This document shows positions 10,545 to 19,214 of a stretch of DNA of 64,000 bases, one piece after another. Source of the stretch: Streptomyces lincolnensis (GTDB taxonomy: Bacteria; Actinomycetota; Actinomycetes; Streptomycetales; Streptomycetaceae); contig NZ_JAIHON010000001.1 of the NCBI RefSeq assembly GCF_021173675.1, forward strand, positions 124,001-188,000. The letters are read 5' to 3'. Below the pieces are notes generated by a model. It was not told the origin of the DNA and made no database searches. It saw nothing but the letters and a program-made list of their open reading frames with translations. The position numbers and the translations under genes are program-made. Numbering within the stretch: the first letter of the stretch is position 1; every line of letters starts with the position of its first letter.

Positions 10545-12219
10545 CTCTGTCTCGGGCTCCGTCACGGGCTCTGTTCCGGGCTCCCCCAAGCTCACGCGCC
10601 GGCCCCAGTGGACCGCCCTGGAGGACCACCGCGCCGCGTTCCACGCCCATCTGCGGGAGCTGTTCGCCTCCGACGCCGGGCGCGCGGAGCGCTATGTCGT
10701 GCGCGTCGGCGACCTGCGGATCGACTACTCCAAGAACCTGGTCACCGACGAGACCCTGGCCCTGCTCCAGGAACTGGCCACCGCCACCGACGTGTTCGGG
10801 CTGCGGGACGCCATGTTCGCCGGCGAGAAGATCAACATCACCGAGGACCGGGCCGTCCTGCACACCGCGCTGCGTGCCCCGGCCAACGCGGTCATCGAGG
10901 TCGACGGCGAGAACGTCGTGCCCGAGGTGCACACCGTCCTGGACCGGATGGGCGCCTTCGCCGACCGGGTGCGGTCGGGCGAGTGGACCGGCCACACCGG
11001 CCGGCGGATCAGGAACGTCGTCAACATCGGCATCGGCGGTTCCGACCTGGGCCCGGCGATGGCCTACGAGGCCCTGCGGGCCTACACCGCACGGGAGTTG
11101 ACCTTCCGGTTCGTGTCCAACGTGGACGGCGCCGACCTGCACGAGGCCATCCGCGACCTGGACCCGGCGGAGACCCTGTTCATCGTCGCGTCCAAGACCT
11201 TCACCACCATCGAGACCATCACCAACGCCACCTCGGCACGCTCCTGGCTGCTGGACGGGCTCGGCGGCGACGAGAAGGCCGTCGCCCGGCACTTCGTGGC
11301 GCTGTCGACCAACGCGCAGAAGGTCACCGGGTTCGGCATCGACGCGGACAACATGTTCGAGTTCTGGGACTGGGTCGGCGGCCGCTACTCCTTCGACTCG
11401 GCGATCGGTCTCTCCCTGATGATCGCCATCGGCCCGGACCGCTTCCTGGAGATGCTCGACGGGTTCCGCATCGTCGACGAGCACTTCCTCAACGCCCCCG
11501 CCGAGGACAACGCCCCGCTGCTGCTGGGCCTGCTGGGCATCTGGTACGGCAACTTCTTCGGCGCCCAGTCGCACGCGGTGCTGCCCTACAGCCACTACCT
11601 GTCCAAGTTCACCGCCTACCTCCAGCAACTGGACATGGAGTCCAACGGCAAGTCGGTGGACCGGGACGGCAACCCCGTCGACTGGCAGACCGGCCCGGTG
11701 GTGTGGGGCACGCCCGGCACCAACGGCCAGCACGCCTACTACCAGTTGATCCACCAGGGCACCAAGCTCATCCCGGCCGACCTGATCGGCTTCGCCCGTC
11801 CCGTCGCCGAGCTGGGCGACGAACTCAAGGCACAGCACGACCTGTTGATGGCCAACCTGTTCGCGCAGGGGCAGGCGCTCGCCTTCGGCAAGACCGCCCA
11901 GGAGGTCCGCGCGGAGGGAGTGGCCGAGGAGCAGGTCGCGCACCGCACCTTCCAGGGCAACCACCCCACGACGACGATCCTGGCCAAGGAACTCACCCCG
12001 TCCGTCCTGGGGCAGCTCATCGCCCTCTACGAACACAAGGTGTTCGTCCAGGGCGCCGTGTGGAACATCGACTCCTTCGACCAGTGGGGCGTCGAACTCG
12101 GCAAGGTCCTCGCCAAGCGCGTCGAACCCGCCCTCACCCAGGGCGCGGACGTCCCCGGCCTCGACCCCTCCACCGCCGCCCTCGTGGCCGCCTACCGTGA
12201 ACTGAAGGAAGTGCGCTGA
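10537..12219 (+). CDS. pgi: Glucose-6-phosphate isomerase
   Basis: 560 residues. It interconverts glucose 6-phosphate and fructose 6-phosphate. Recognisable family segments are [52 protein letters not shown] and [20 protein letters not shown]. It belongs to the large (E. coli-type) PGI family. In this operon it occupies the place where 6-phosphogluconolactonase is often found; by recycling fructose 6-phosphate it would let the pathway run as a cycle making NADPH. The start at 10537 overlaps opcA. Confidence 0.95.
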   Translation: MSDSVSGSVTGSVPGSPKLTRRPQWTALEDHRAAFHAHLRELFASDAGRAERYVVRVGDLRIDYSKNLVTDETLALLQELATATDVFGLRDAMFAGEKINITEDRAVLHTALRAPANAVIEVDGENVVPEVHTVLDRMGAFADRVRSGEWTGHTGRRIRNVVNIGIGGSDLGPAMAYEALRAYTARELTFRFVSNVDGADLHEAIRDLDPAETLFIVASKTFTTIETITNATSARSWLLDGLGGDEKAVARHFVALSTNAQKVTGFGIDADNMFEFWDWVGGRYSFDSAIGLSLMIAIGPDRFLEMLDGFRIVDEHFLNAPAEDNAPLLLGLLGIWYGNFFGAQSHAVLPYSHYLSKFTAYLQQLDMESNGKSVDRDGNPVDWQTGPVVWGTPGTNGQHAYYQLIHQGTKLIPADLIGFARPVAELGDELKAQHDLLMANLFAQGQALAFGKTAQEVRAEGVAEEQVAHRTFQGNHPTTTILAKELTPSVLGQLIALYEHKVFVQGAVWNIDSFDQWGVELGKVLAKRVEPALTQGADVPGLDPSTAALVAAYRELKEVR

Positions 12220-12220
12220 C

Positions 12221-13108
12221 ATGACAGCGATGCAGTTGGGTCTCATCGGTCTCGGCAAGATGGGCGGCAACATGCGCGAGCGGATCCGCCGCGCCGGCCA
12301 CACCGTCATCGGCTACGACCGCAACCCCGAGCTCTCCGACGTGGCGAGCCTGGCCGAACTGGTCGACAAGCTCGAAGGCCCCCGCACGGTCTGGGTGATG
12401 GTCCCGGCAGGCGCGGCCACCCAGTCCGTCGTGGACGAGCTCGGCGACCTCCTCTCCCCCGGTGACACGGTCGTCGACGGCGGCAACTCCCGCTGGACGG
12501 ACGACGAGAAGCACGCCGAGGAGCTGGGCGCCAAGGGCATCGGCTTCGTCGACGCGGGCGTCTCCGGCGGTGTCTGGGGCCTGAAGAACGGCTACGCCCT
12601 GATGGTCGGCGGCGACAAGGAGCACGTCGACCGGCTCCGGCCGATCTTCGAGGCGCTCAAGCCGGAAGGTCCGTACGGCTTCGTCCACGCGGGCAAGGTC
12701 GGCGCCGGGCACTTCTCCAAGATGGTCCACAACGGCATCGAGTACGCCATGATGCAGGCCTACGCCGAGGGCTGGGAGCTGCTGGAGTCGGTGGACTCGG
12801 TGACCGACGTGCGCGAGGTCTTCCGCTCCTGGCAGGAGGGCACGGTCATCCGTTCCTGGCTGCTCGACCTGGCGGTCAACGCCCTGGACGAGGACGAGCA
12901 CCTGGAGAAGCTGCGCGGCTGGGCCGAGGACTCCGGCGAGGGCCGCTGGACCGTCGAGGCGGCCATCGACAACGCGGTGCCACTGCCCGCGATCACGGCG
13001 TCGCTGTTCGCCCGGTTCGCCTCCCGCCAGGACGACTCCCCGCAGATGAAGATGGTCGCGGCCCTGCGCAACCAGTTCGGCGGCCACGCCGTCGAAGCGA
13101 AGAAGTAG
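12221..13108 (+). CDS. gnd: 6-phosphogluconate dehydrogenase, decarboxylating, short form
   Basis: 295 residues, the short (GndA/YqeC-like) class rather than the ~480-residue E. coli type. It converts 6-phosphogluconate to ribulose 5-phosphate and CO2. It has an N-terminal Rossmann motif (GLIGLGKMGGNM), VDGGNSRWTDDEKHAEELGAKG and the signature KMVHNGIEYAMMQAYAEGWELL. Short-form enzymes often prefer NAD+; the cofactor here cannot be read with certainty. It follows pgi after a 1-nt gap. Confidence 0.93.
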   Translation: MTAMQLGLIGLGKMGGNMRERIRRAGHTVIGYDRNPELSDVASLAELVDKLEGPRTVWVMVPAGAATQSVVDELGDLLSPGDTVVDGGNSRWTDDEKHAEELGAKGIGFVDAGVSGGVWGLKNGYALMVGGDKEHVDRLRPIFEALKPEGPYGFVHAGKVGAGHFSKMVHNGIEYAMMQAYAEGWELLESVDSVTDVREVFRSWQEGTVIRSWLLDLAVNALDEDEHLEKLRGWAEDSGEGRWTVEAAIDNAVPLPAITASLFARFASRQDDSPQMKMVAALRNQFGGHAVEAKK

Positions 13109-13115
13109 GCGCGCC

Positions 13116-13703
13116 GTGGGGGATCTCCTTCTGGTCCGCCACGGCGAGACGGAGTGGAGCGCGTCGGGACAGCACACCAGCTGGACCGATCTGCCCCTCA
13201 CCCGGCAGGGCGAGGAACAGGCCAAGTCCCTCGCTCCGCTCCTCTCGGCCCGGACCTTCGCCCTCGCGCTGGCCAGCCCGCTGGACCGCGCACAGCGCAC
13301 CGCCGAACTGGCGGGCGTCACCGGGGTCGTCACCGACCCCGACCTGCACGAGTGGGACTACGGCGCCTACGAGGGCGTCACCACCGTCGACATCCACCGC
13401 ACCCGCCCCGACTGGTACCTGTGGACCGACGGGGTGCCGCCCGGCCCGGAAGGGCACCCCGGCGAGTCGCCCGCCGAGGTCGGGGCACGCGCCGACCGGG
13501 TCCTCGCCCGCGTGGACACCGCCCTCGCCGGGGGCGACGTGCTGCTGGTGGCCCACGGCCACTTCCTGCGCGTCCTCACGGCCCGCCGGCTGGGTCTGCC
13601 CCCGGCGGACGGACGGCTCTTCCAGCTGGCGACGGGGACGGTCGGCCGGCTGTCCACGGAACACGGCCGGCCGGTGATCGCGGAGTGGAACACCCGGCCG
13701 TAG
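13116..13703 (+). CDS. Histidine phosphatase (phosphoglycerate mutase-like)
   Basis: 195 residues from the GTG at 13116, 7 nt after gnd. The catalytic motif LLVRHGETEWS at the N-terminus, the second Arg in LASPLDRAQRTAEL, and GDVLLVAHGHFLRVL with the second His define the two-histidine branch. Its place as last gene of the pentose-phosphate operon suggests a sugar-phosphate substrate, possibly dephosphorylation of a pathway intermediate, but this is inference. A strong hairpin follows at 13748. Confidence 0.88.
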   Translation: MGDLLLVRHGETEWSASGQHTSWTDLPLTRQGEEQAKSLAPLLSARTFALALASPLDRAQRTAELAGVTGVVTDPDLHEWDYGAYEGVTTVDIHRTRPDWYLWTDGVPPGPEGHPGESPAEVGARADRVLARVDTALAGGDVLLVAHGHFLRVLTARRLGLPPADGRLFQLATGTVGRLSTEHGRPVIAEWNTRP

Positions 13704-13747
13704 CACCATGGACTGAGGAAACCAGGCCGTAGAGCCATGGAACGAGG

Positions 13748-13800
13748 AACCGGCCCCGGCCGGCCGGACGGTGACAACCGACGGCCGGCCGGGGCCGGTT
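13748..13800 (+). terminator. Terminator of the pentose-phosphate operon
   Basis: Perfect 19-bp arms (13748-13766 and 13782-13800) flank a 15-nt loop, 44 nt after the phosphatase stop. It ends the seven-gene unit and separates it from the next gene at 13836. Confidence 0.8.
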
Positions 13801-13835
13801 GACAGCGCGAGGGGACCGCGTCAGAGTCGCCGCTG

Positions 13836-15299
13836 ATGGAGATCGACGAGCTGACCCCCGCCGAGCTGCGCATATGGCGCGCCTTCCCCCGCGGCGAGTC
13901 CGTGAACTTCCGCGCGGCGGACGACGAGGATCCCGCCGACGGCTCCTCCTGGGGCCCCGAACGCACCGTACGGGCAACCGTGTTGCGGGCCCTGCTGCTC
14001 AACGGCCCGCAGGAGGACGGGGAGATCCCCGCGCTGAAACTGGCGGGCGCGCGCATCAGCGGCACGCTCGACCTGCGCTACGGCACCTGCGACCACGCCG
14101 TACGGCTGAGCCACTGCCACTTCGCGGGCGTACCCCAGTTGTACGGGGCCCGGCTGCGGCAGCTGAACCTGAGCAACTCCGTCCTGCCGGGGCTGACCGC
14201 GGGCGCGCTGCGGGTGGAGGGCGTGCTGAGGCTGTCGGACTGCGTGGTGCACGGGCCGGTGCGGCTCGGCGGCGCGCAGATCGCGAACGCGCTGTTCATG
14301 GAGCGCACCCACCTGACGGCCCAGGACGCCTCCGAGCCCGTCCTGCAGCTGAACCAGATGACCACCGGCGACGACCTGTGGGCGCCCGGCCTGGTGCTGG
14401 ACGGCGAGATGCGGCTCAACGGCGCCACCATTGCCGGGTCGATCAACATGAACGAGGCGCGGCTCGACCGCCCCGGGCGGCCCGTCCTGGACGCCGAGAC
14501 CCTCACCGTGGAGGGCGACTTCCGCCTGCGGCAGTCTCAGGTGCGGGGCTGGATCGGTCTGCGGGGCGCCCGGATCGGGGGCCGCCTCGACCTCTCGCAC
14601 GCCCATCTGGTGAACCCCGGGGACGCGGCGCTGCGGGCGAGCAGCTGCACCATCGGGGAACTCTGGGTGCGCCGCGGCCCCCGTATGGAAGGCACCCTGA
14701 ACCTGCGCCGGACCCAGCTGGAGGTCCTGTTCCTGGAACCGGAGAAAGTGCCGGACACGGTTCTGCTGAACAACCTCGTCTACACCACGCTCACCCCGCA
14801 CGTGCCCGCCGAGCAGCGGCTGCCGATGCTGGAGCGCGACGGCGACGGCTATGTCCCGCACGCCTACGAGCAGCTCAGCGCCTCCTATCTGCGCATCGGC
14901 GACGACCGCGCGGCCCGTCTGGTCCAGCTCGCCAAACAGCGCCGCCACCGCCGCACCCTGCCCTGGTACGGCCGGATCTGGGGGCACGTCCAGGACGCCA
15001 CCGTCGGCTACGGCTTCCGGCCCCTGCGCGCGTGCGGCTGGCTGCTGTCGCTGCTCGCGATCGGCTCGGTCGCCTACGGACTGCACCACCCGCGCCCGCT
15101 CAAGCCGTCCGAGGCCCCGGACTTCAACCCGGTGTTCTACACGCTCGATCTGCTGCTGCCGGTGATCTCCTTCGGCCAGGAGAGCGCCTTCGCCCCGCGG
15201 GACGGGTACCAGACGCTGTCGTACGCCCTGGTCATCGCCGGCTGGATCCTGGCCACGACGGTGTTCGCCGGCGTGACCCGGACCGTCAGCCGCCAGTGA
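13836..15299 (+). CDS. Membrane protein with pentapeptide-like beta-helix N-terminus
   Basis: 487 residues. About residues 60-310 show irregular repeats of the kind (LKLAGARISGTLDL, LRQLNLSNS, IGLRGARIGGRLDLSHA), which suggests a right-handed beta-helix such as pentapeptide-repeat proteins form. After a basic region (KQRRHRRTLPWYGRIWGHVQDATVGYGFRP) the C-terminus has three predicted membrane segments: one near residues 400-420, one near 430-450 and one at 468-485. Streptomyces homologues are often labelled membrane-associated oxidoreductase, but no cofactor site is visible, so I do not assign an activity. Confidence 0.75.
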   Translation: MEIDELTPAELRIWRAFPRGESVNFRAADDEDPADGSSWGPERTVRATVLRALLLNGPQEDGEIPALKLAGARISGTLDLRYGTCDHAVRLSHCHFAGVPQLYGARLRQLNLSNSVLPGLTAGALRVEGVLRLSDCVVHGPVRLGGAQIANALFMERTHLTAQDASEPVLQLNQMTTGDDLWAPGLVLDGEMRLNGATIAGSINMNEARLDRPGRPVLDAETLTVEGDFRLRQSQVRGWIGLRGARIGGRLDLSHAHLVNPGDAALRASSCTIGELWVRRGPRMEGTLNLRRTQLEVLFLEPEKVPDTVLLNNLVYTTLTPHVPAEQRLPMLERDGDGYVPHAYEQLSASYLRIGDDRAARLVQLAKQRRHRRTLPWYGRIWGHVQDATVGYGFRPLRACGWLLSLLAIGSVAYGLHHPRPLKPSEAPDFNPVFYTLDLLLPVISFGQESAFAPRDGYQTLSYALVIAGWILATTVFAGVTRTVSRQ

Positions 15300-15327
15300 C
15301 CGGCCGCCGGTGACCGGCCGACACCGA

Positions 15328-17124
15328 TCAGCCCCCGGTGAGCCGCTTCAGCGCGTGCTGGGCGGCCAGCCGGACGGGGGCGTTCTGGGCGCCGTAGCCC
15401 CGGTAGCCGCCGTCGCGCTGGGCCAGTTCGAAGAAGACCCGGCCGACGGTGCGGGTGTAGCAGTGCCGGAACTCGCCGTGCGCGTCACGGTCGTAGAGGA
15501 TGCCGAGCTCGCGGTAGGTCTCCAGCTCGCCGGCGGCGAACTCGAAGCGGGCGGCGAGGTCGTCGTAGTAGTTCGCGGGGATCGGCAGCAGGCGTCCGCC
15601 GGCCTCGGTGAAGCGGCGGGCCGCGGCGACCACGTCGTCGGTGGCGAGCGCGATGTGCTGGGCGTGGACGGTGTCGTCGGTGGGGGCCGCGCCGACGGAG
15701 AGCGCGATGCGCACACCGCCGTCGGGGGTGGTGACGGCCCGGCTGCGCAGCAGGCCGTAGGGGTCGGCGACGTCCACGCTCTCCTGCGCGTGCAGGCCGA
15801 GGACGCTGCGGTGGAAGAGGGCCGCCTCGTCGAAGTGGTGCCAGGGCTGGGTGAGCGCGAGGTGGTCGATGCGGGACACCTCCGCGGCGGCGGACGGGTG
15901 CTCGGTGTCCTCGAAGTCCGCGCGCCAGTTGGGAAGGTCGGCGCGGTCGGTCGCGCAGAAGAACAGCTCGGTGCCGTCCGGCGCGGCCACGGCGTCGAGC
16001 GGGGCGTCCTCGGGGGCGCGGCGGCGGGGCAGGACCGGGGCGAGGAGGGCCTCGGCGCGGCGGGCGGCGGCCGACGGGTCCGGTGACTCCAGGCCGATCG
16101 CGGCGAGCTGGGTGCCGTCCCGGCGTACGGCCGTCCCGGTGTTGACCAGGATCCGGGCCTCGCCCTGCTGCCACAGGTCGACGGGCTTGCTGCGGTGCCG
16201 GGCCGTGCGGGTGAAGCCCAGGGCGCCGAGGAGCGCCGCGAGGGGGTCGGCGTCCGGGGTGACCAGTTCGGCGAAGGCGACTTGCGTGGGCACGGCCGGC
16301 GCGGGCGGCGCGGCCACGCCCACCGTCTCCTGGAGGACCAGGAGGGAGCGGCGGGCGTCCACGGCGGTGGGGCCGGCCTCGGCCTGGCGGAAGACGTCGT
16401 TGAAGACCTCCAGGGAGAGCGGACCGTCGTAGCCGGTGCGCAGCACCTGGGTGAGCAGTCCGGCGACGTCGAAGCCGCCCTGGCCGGGGAAGCAGCGGTG
16501 GTGGCGGCTCCACTGCAGGACGTCCATCGCGAGCAGCGGGGCGTCGGCCAGCTGGAGGAAGAAGATCTTCTCCCCGGGGATGTCCGCGATGCCCTTGGGG
16601 TCGGAGCCCCTTGAGAGGATGTGGAAGCTGTCCAGGCAGGTGCCGAGCGCCGGGTGGCCGGCCGTCTCGACGATGTGCCAGGCGTGGTCGTAGGTGCTGA
16701 CGTGCCGCCCCCAGGCGAGCGCCTCGTAGGCGACCCGGATGCCGAAGTCCTGGGCCAGGGCGGCGAGTCGGGCCAGCTGCTCGGCGGCGAGGGCGTCGTC
16801 GTCGACGGCGAGCGGGGAGACGCTGGAGCACACCAGGACGGTGTCGGCGCCGAGCCTGCCCATCAGCTCGAACTTGTGCCGGGCGCGGCGCAGGTTCCGG
16901 GCGAACTCCTCCTCCGGTACGGCCTCGATGTCCCGCATCGGCTGGTAGAGGTCGACGGTCAGGCCGAGGTCGGCGCAGCGGGCGCGGATCTCCTCGGGGG
17001 TGAGGGGGCTCGCGAGGAGGTCGTTCTCGAAGATCTCGACGCCGTCGAAGCCGGCCCGGGAGGCGGCCGTGAGCTTCTCGGTGAGGGATCCGCTGAGGGA
17101 GACGGTGGCGATGGACGTGCGCAC
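15328..17124 (-). CDS. 3-dehydroshikimate dehydratase fused to an HPPD-like domain
   Basis: 598 residues from a GTG with GAGG upstream. Residues 1-280 form a sugar-phosphate isomerase-type TIM barrel (DGVEIFENDLL, SLEVFNDVFRQ). The C-terminal half is a vicinal-oxygen-chelate domain like 4-hydroxyphenylpyruvate dioxygenase (SRIDHLALTQP, GRVFFELAQRDGGYRGYGAQNAPVR). This fusion matches the Pseudomonas QuiC1 type of 3-dehydroshikimate dehydratase, where only the barrel makes protocatechuate. With the shikimate dehydrogenase just upstream on the same strand, the TetR gene and the MHS transporter, it forms a quinate/shikimate degradation set. Confidence 0.85.
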   Translation of the reverse strand: MRTSIATVSLSGSLTEKLTAASRAGFDGVEIFENDLLASPLTPEEIRARCADLGLTVDLYQPMRDIEAVPEEEFARNLRRARHKFELMGRLGADTVLVCSSVSPLAVDDDALAAEQLARLAALAQDFGIRVAYEALAWGRHVSTYDHAWHIVETAGHPALGTCLDSFHILSRGSDPKGIADIPGEKIFFLQLADAPLLAMDVLQWSRHHRCFPGQGGFDVAGLLTQVLRTGYDGPLSLEVFNDVFRQAEAGPTAVDARRSLLVLQETVGVAAPPAPAVPTQVAFAELVTPDADPLAALLGALGFTRTARHRSKPVDLWQQGEARILVNTGTAVRRDGTQLAAIGLESPDPSAAARRAEALLAPVLPRRRAPEDAPLDAVAAPDGTELFFCATDRADLPNWRADFEDTEHPSAAAEVSRIDHLALTQPWHHFDEAALFHRSVLGLHAQESVDVADPYGLLRSRAVTTPDGGVRIALSVGAAPTDDTVHAQHIALATDDVVAAARRFTEAGGRLLPIPANYYDDLAARFEFAAGELETYRELGILYDRDAHGEFRHCYTRTVGRVFFELAQRDGGYRGYGAQNAPVRLAAQHALKRLTGG

Positions 17125-17200
17125 GTCGGTACCTCTGTTTCTCTGAAGGTCCCTTGCTGACGAGGGGGCCGGGCCTCTTGGGGCGCTGGGGGCCTGGCTC

Positions 17201-18082
17201 TTAGGGGCGGGCGGCCACCGCACCGGCCGTCAGGTCGGTGAAGTCCGCGAGCATCCGCGCGGCGTCGGGTTCCCGGCCGGTGAACAGGCGGAAGGCGTCC
17301 ACGGCCTGGAAGACGGCCATGCCGCCGCCGTCGAGCGTGGCGCAGCCGAGCGCCCGGGCGGCGCGCAGCAGCTCGGTCTGCAGCGGGCGGTAGACCACTT
17401 CGGCCACCCACAGCCCGGGGTGCAGGAGTTCCGCGGGGAGGGGCAGGCCGGGGTGGGCGGCCATACCGGTGGGGGTGGCGTGCACGAGGCCGTCGGCCCG
17501 GGTGAGCAGCGCGGGCAGCCGGTCGGGTCCCGCGGCGGCCGCCCGGTCCGGGCCGAAATGGCGGTTGAGGGAGTCGGCGAGGCCGGCGGCCCGCTCGGGC
17601 AGCGGGTCCGTCACGGTGATCCGCTCGGCGCCCAGGGTGAGCATGGCGTGCGCGACGGCCGCGCCCGCGCCGCCCGCGCCCAGCTGCACGACCCGTTCCA
17701 GGGGGACGTCGGGCAGGCCGCGCGCGAAGGAGGCGGCGAAGCCGGTGACGTCGGTGTTGTGGCCGACGGCCCGGCCGTCCTCCTCGAAGACGACGGTGTT
17801 GACCGCGCCCAGGGCCTCGGCCTGCGGGGCCAGCGCGTCGAGGTGCCCGATCACGGTCTGCTTGCCCGGATGCGTGATGTTGAGCCCGTCGAAGCCCAGG
17901 TCGCGGGCCGAACGCACCAGGTCGCCCACCGCCTCGGCGCCGACACCGAGCCGGTCGAGGTCGATGATCCGGTACAGATGGCGCAGACCCTGCCGGTCGG
18001 CCTCCCGCTCGTGCAGGGCGGGGGTGAGCGAGGGGCCGATGCCCGATCCGATCAGACCGACGAGATACGAGTCCTTGGCCAT
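17201..18082 (-). CDS. Shikimate (quinate) 5-dehydrogenase, catabolic type
   Basis: 293 residues. The AroE fold is clear: substrate site GSGIGPSLTPALHE, catalytic Lys in NITHPGKQTV, Asp in GHNTDVTGF, NAD(P) loop QLGAGGAGAAVAHAML, and the C-terminal LDGGGMAVFQAVDAF. It oxidises shikimate (perhaps quinate) to the dehydro acid, feeding the dehydratase 76 nt downstream. The context argues for the catabolic NAD-linked subfamily rather than the biosynthetic AroE. The ATG at 18082 is preceded by GGAGGTCCGTG; an imperfect palindrome at 18103-18126 probably controls it. Confidence 0.88.
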   Translation of the reverse strand: MAKDSYLVGLIGSGIGPSLTPALHEREADRQGLRHLYRIIDLDRLGVGAEAVGDLVRSARDLGFDGLNITHPGKQTVIGHLDALAPQAEALGAVNTVVFEEDGRAVGHNTDVTGFAASFARGLPDVPLERVVQLGAGGAGAAVAHAMLTLGAERITVTDPLPERAAGLADSLNRHFGPDRAAAAGPDRLPALLTRADGLVHATPTGMAAHPGLPLPAELLHPGLWVAEVVYRPLQTELLRAARALGCATLDGGGMAVFQAVDAFRLFTGREPDAARMLADFTDLTAGAVAARP

Positions 18083-18102
18083 CACGGACCTCCTGAGCGC
18101 CA

Positions 18103-18126
18103 CTAATGTACGAACTAGTACGTTAG
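18103..18126. promoter_or_regulatory. Candidate TetR operator in the divergent spacer
   Basis: CTAATGTAC-GAACTA-GTACGTTAG is an imperfect inverted repeat (one mismatch in 9-nt arms) 20 nt upstream of the dehydrogenase start and 110 nt from the TetR start. The right arm AGTACGTTAG reappears as AGTGCGTTAA before the transporter gene at 19077-19086, as expected for one regulator acting on both. Confidence 0.55.
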
Positions 18127-18235
18127 CTATATCAGCATCGCGGGAGCACGGGAAGTGCCCGCCGGGAATCCGTCGGTCCGTCACCACGGCCTGCTTCTAG
18201 AATCTGCGGCACTGGCCCCCGCCCGAAGGAACCCG

Positions 18236-18901
18236 ATGACCAGCGTCGAAGAACCGGCACGACCCAACGGGCGCATCCGTGACGCCGCGCGCACCCAGGC
18301 CGAGATCCTCGACGTGGCGACCCAGGAGTTCGCCCGGGTCGGCTTCGCCGGCGCCCGGGTGGACGAGATCGCCGCCCGGACCCGCACCACGAAGCGGATG
18401 ATCTACTACTACTTCGGCGGCAAGGAGCAGTTGTTCACTGCCGTGCTGGAGCGGGCGTACGGCGTGATCCGCGAGGCCGAGCAGTCGCTCGACGTCGAGC
18501 ACCTGGACCCGGTGGCGGCCATCCGGCGCCTGGCCGAGCTCACCTTCGACCACCACGAACAGCACCCCGACTTCATCCGCCTGGTGAGCATCGAGAACAT
18601 CCACGGCGCGGAGCACATCGCGGGCTCCGAGAAGCTCGGCAAGATCGGCTCGCCGGCCCTCGACGTGATCGGCCGGATCCTGGAGCAGGGGCAGCGGTCC
18701 GGCCTGTTCACGGCCGACGTGGACGCCGTCGACCTGCACGCGATGATCAGCTCCTTCTGCTTCTTCCGGGTCGCCAACCGGCACACCTTCGGCGCCTTGT
18801 TCGGCCGCGACCTGGTCGATCCGGCGCAGCGGGAGCACTACCGGAACATGCTCGGCGACATGGTGATCGCCTATCTGACGGCGGACCGCGCGGCGGACTA
18901 G
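18236..18901 (+). CDS. TetR-family regulator of shikimate catabolism
   Basis: 221 residues from the ATG at 18236 (GAAGGA 5 nt upstream). The N-terminal helix-turn-helix is typical: ILDVATQEFARVGFAGARVDEIAARTRTTKRMIYYYFGGKEQLF at about residues 22-66, with the C-terminal part a ligand-binding helical bundle of the TetR_C family. It is divergent from the dehydrogenase-dehydratase pair and upstream of the transporter, so it most likely represses both until shikimate, quinate or a derivative is present; the ligand is inferred. Confidence 0.88.
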   Translation: MTSVEEPARPNGRIRDAARTQAEILDVATQEFARVGFAGARVDEIAARTRTTKRMIYYYFGGKEQLFTAVLERAYGVIREAEQSLDVEHLDPVAAIRRLAELTFDHHEQHPDFIRLVSIENIHGAEHIAGSEKLGKIGSPALDVIGRILEQGQRSGLFTADVDAVDLHAMISSFCFFRVANRHTFGALFGRDLVDPAQREHYRNMLGDMVIAYLTADRAAD

Positions 18902-19021
18902 GCGGGGCGGGCGGCGGACCATGGCCGGGCGCGGGTCGACTCGCGGCCCGGGGCGCGGGTCGGCTCGCGGGCCGATGTACGGCCGGGTCGCCGACCCCGG
19001 AGATCCTTCCGCCCGGACCTC

Positions 19022-19086
19022 TTGACACGCGGGAAACGTGAGCGCAACATCCGTAGCCAACCGCTACTAACTATCCAGTGCGTTAA
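19022..19086 (+). promoter_or_regulatory. Promoter and candidate operator of the MHS transporter
   Basis: The 313-nt spacer between the TetR and transporter genes holds a perfect -35, TTGACA (19022-19027), with CAACAT (19045-19050) 17 nt downstream. Just after the expected start site lies CTAACTATCCAGTGCGTTAA (19067-19086), which has TAAC/GTTA arms and shares AGTRCGTTA with the site at 18103-18126. The remaining leader up to the GTG at 19215 shows nothing else I can name. Confidence 0.55.
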
Positions 19087-19214
19087 TTAACCGGGCCGCA
19101 AGGACGCGACGCCGTCCCCGCCCTGCCCGGACGGCCGCCCCATCACCCCAGGGATCGGCTCCCCTCCCCTCCGCTCACTCCGACTACGTTGGAGTTCCCT
19201 CGAAGGAGCACGCC

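Noticed and set aside
15328..18901. Mobile or horizontally acquired island around the shikimate genes
   Set aside because: No integrase, repeats or tRNA, and base composition is like the neighbours.
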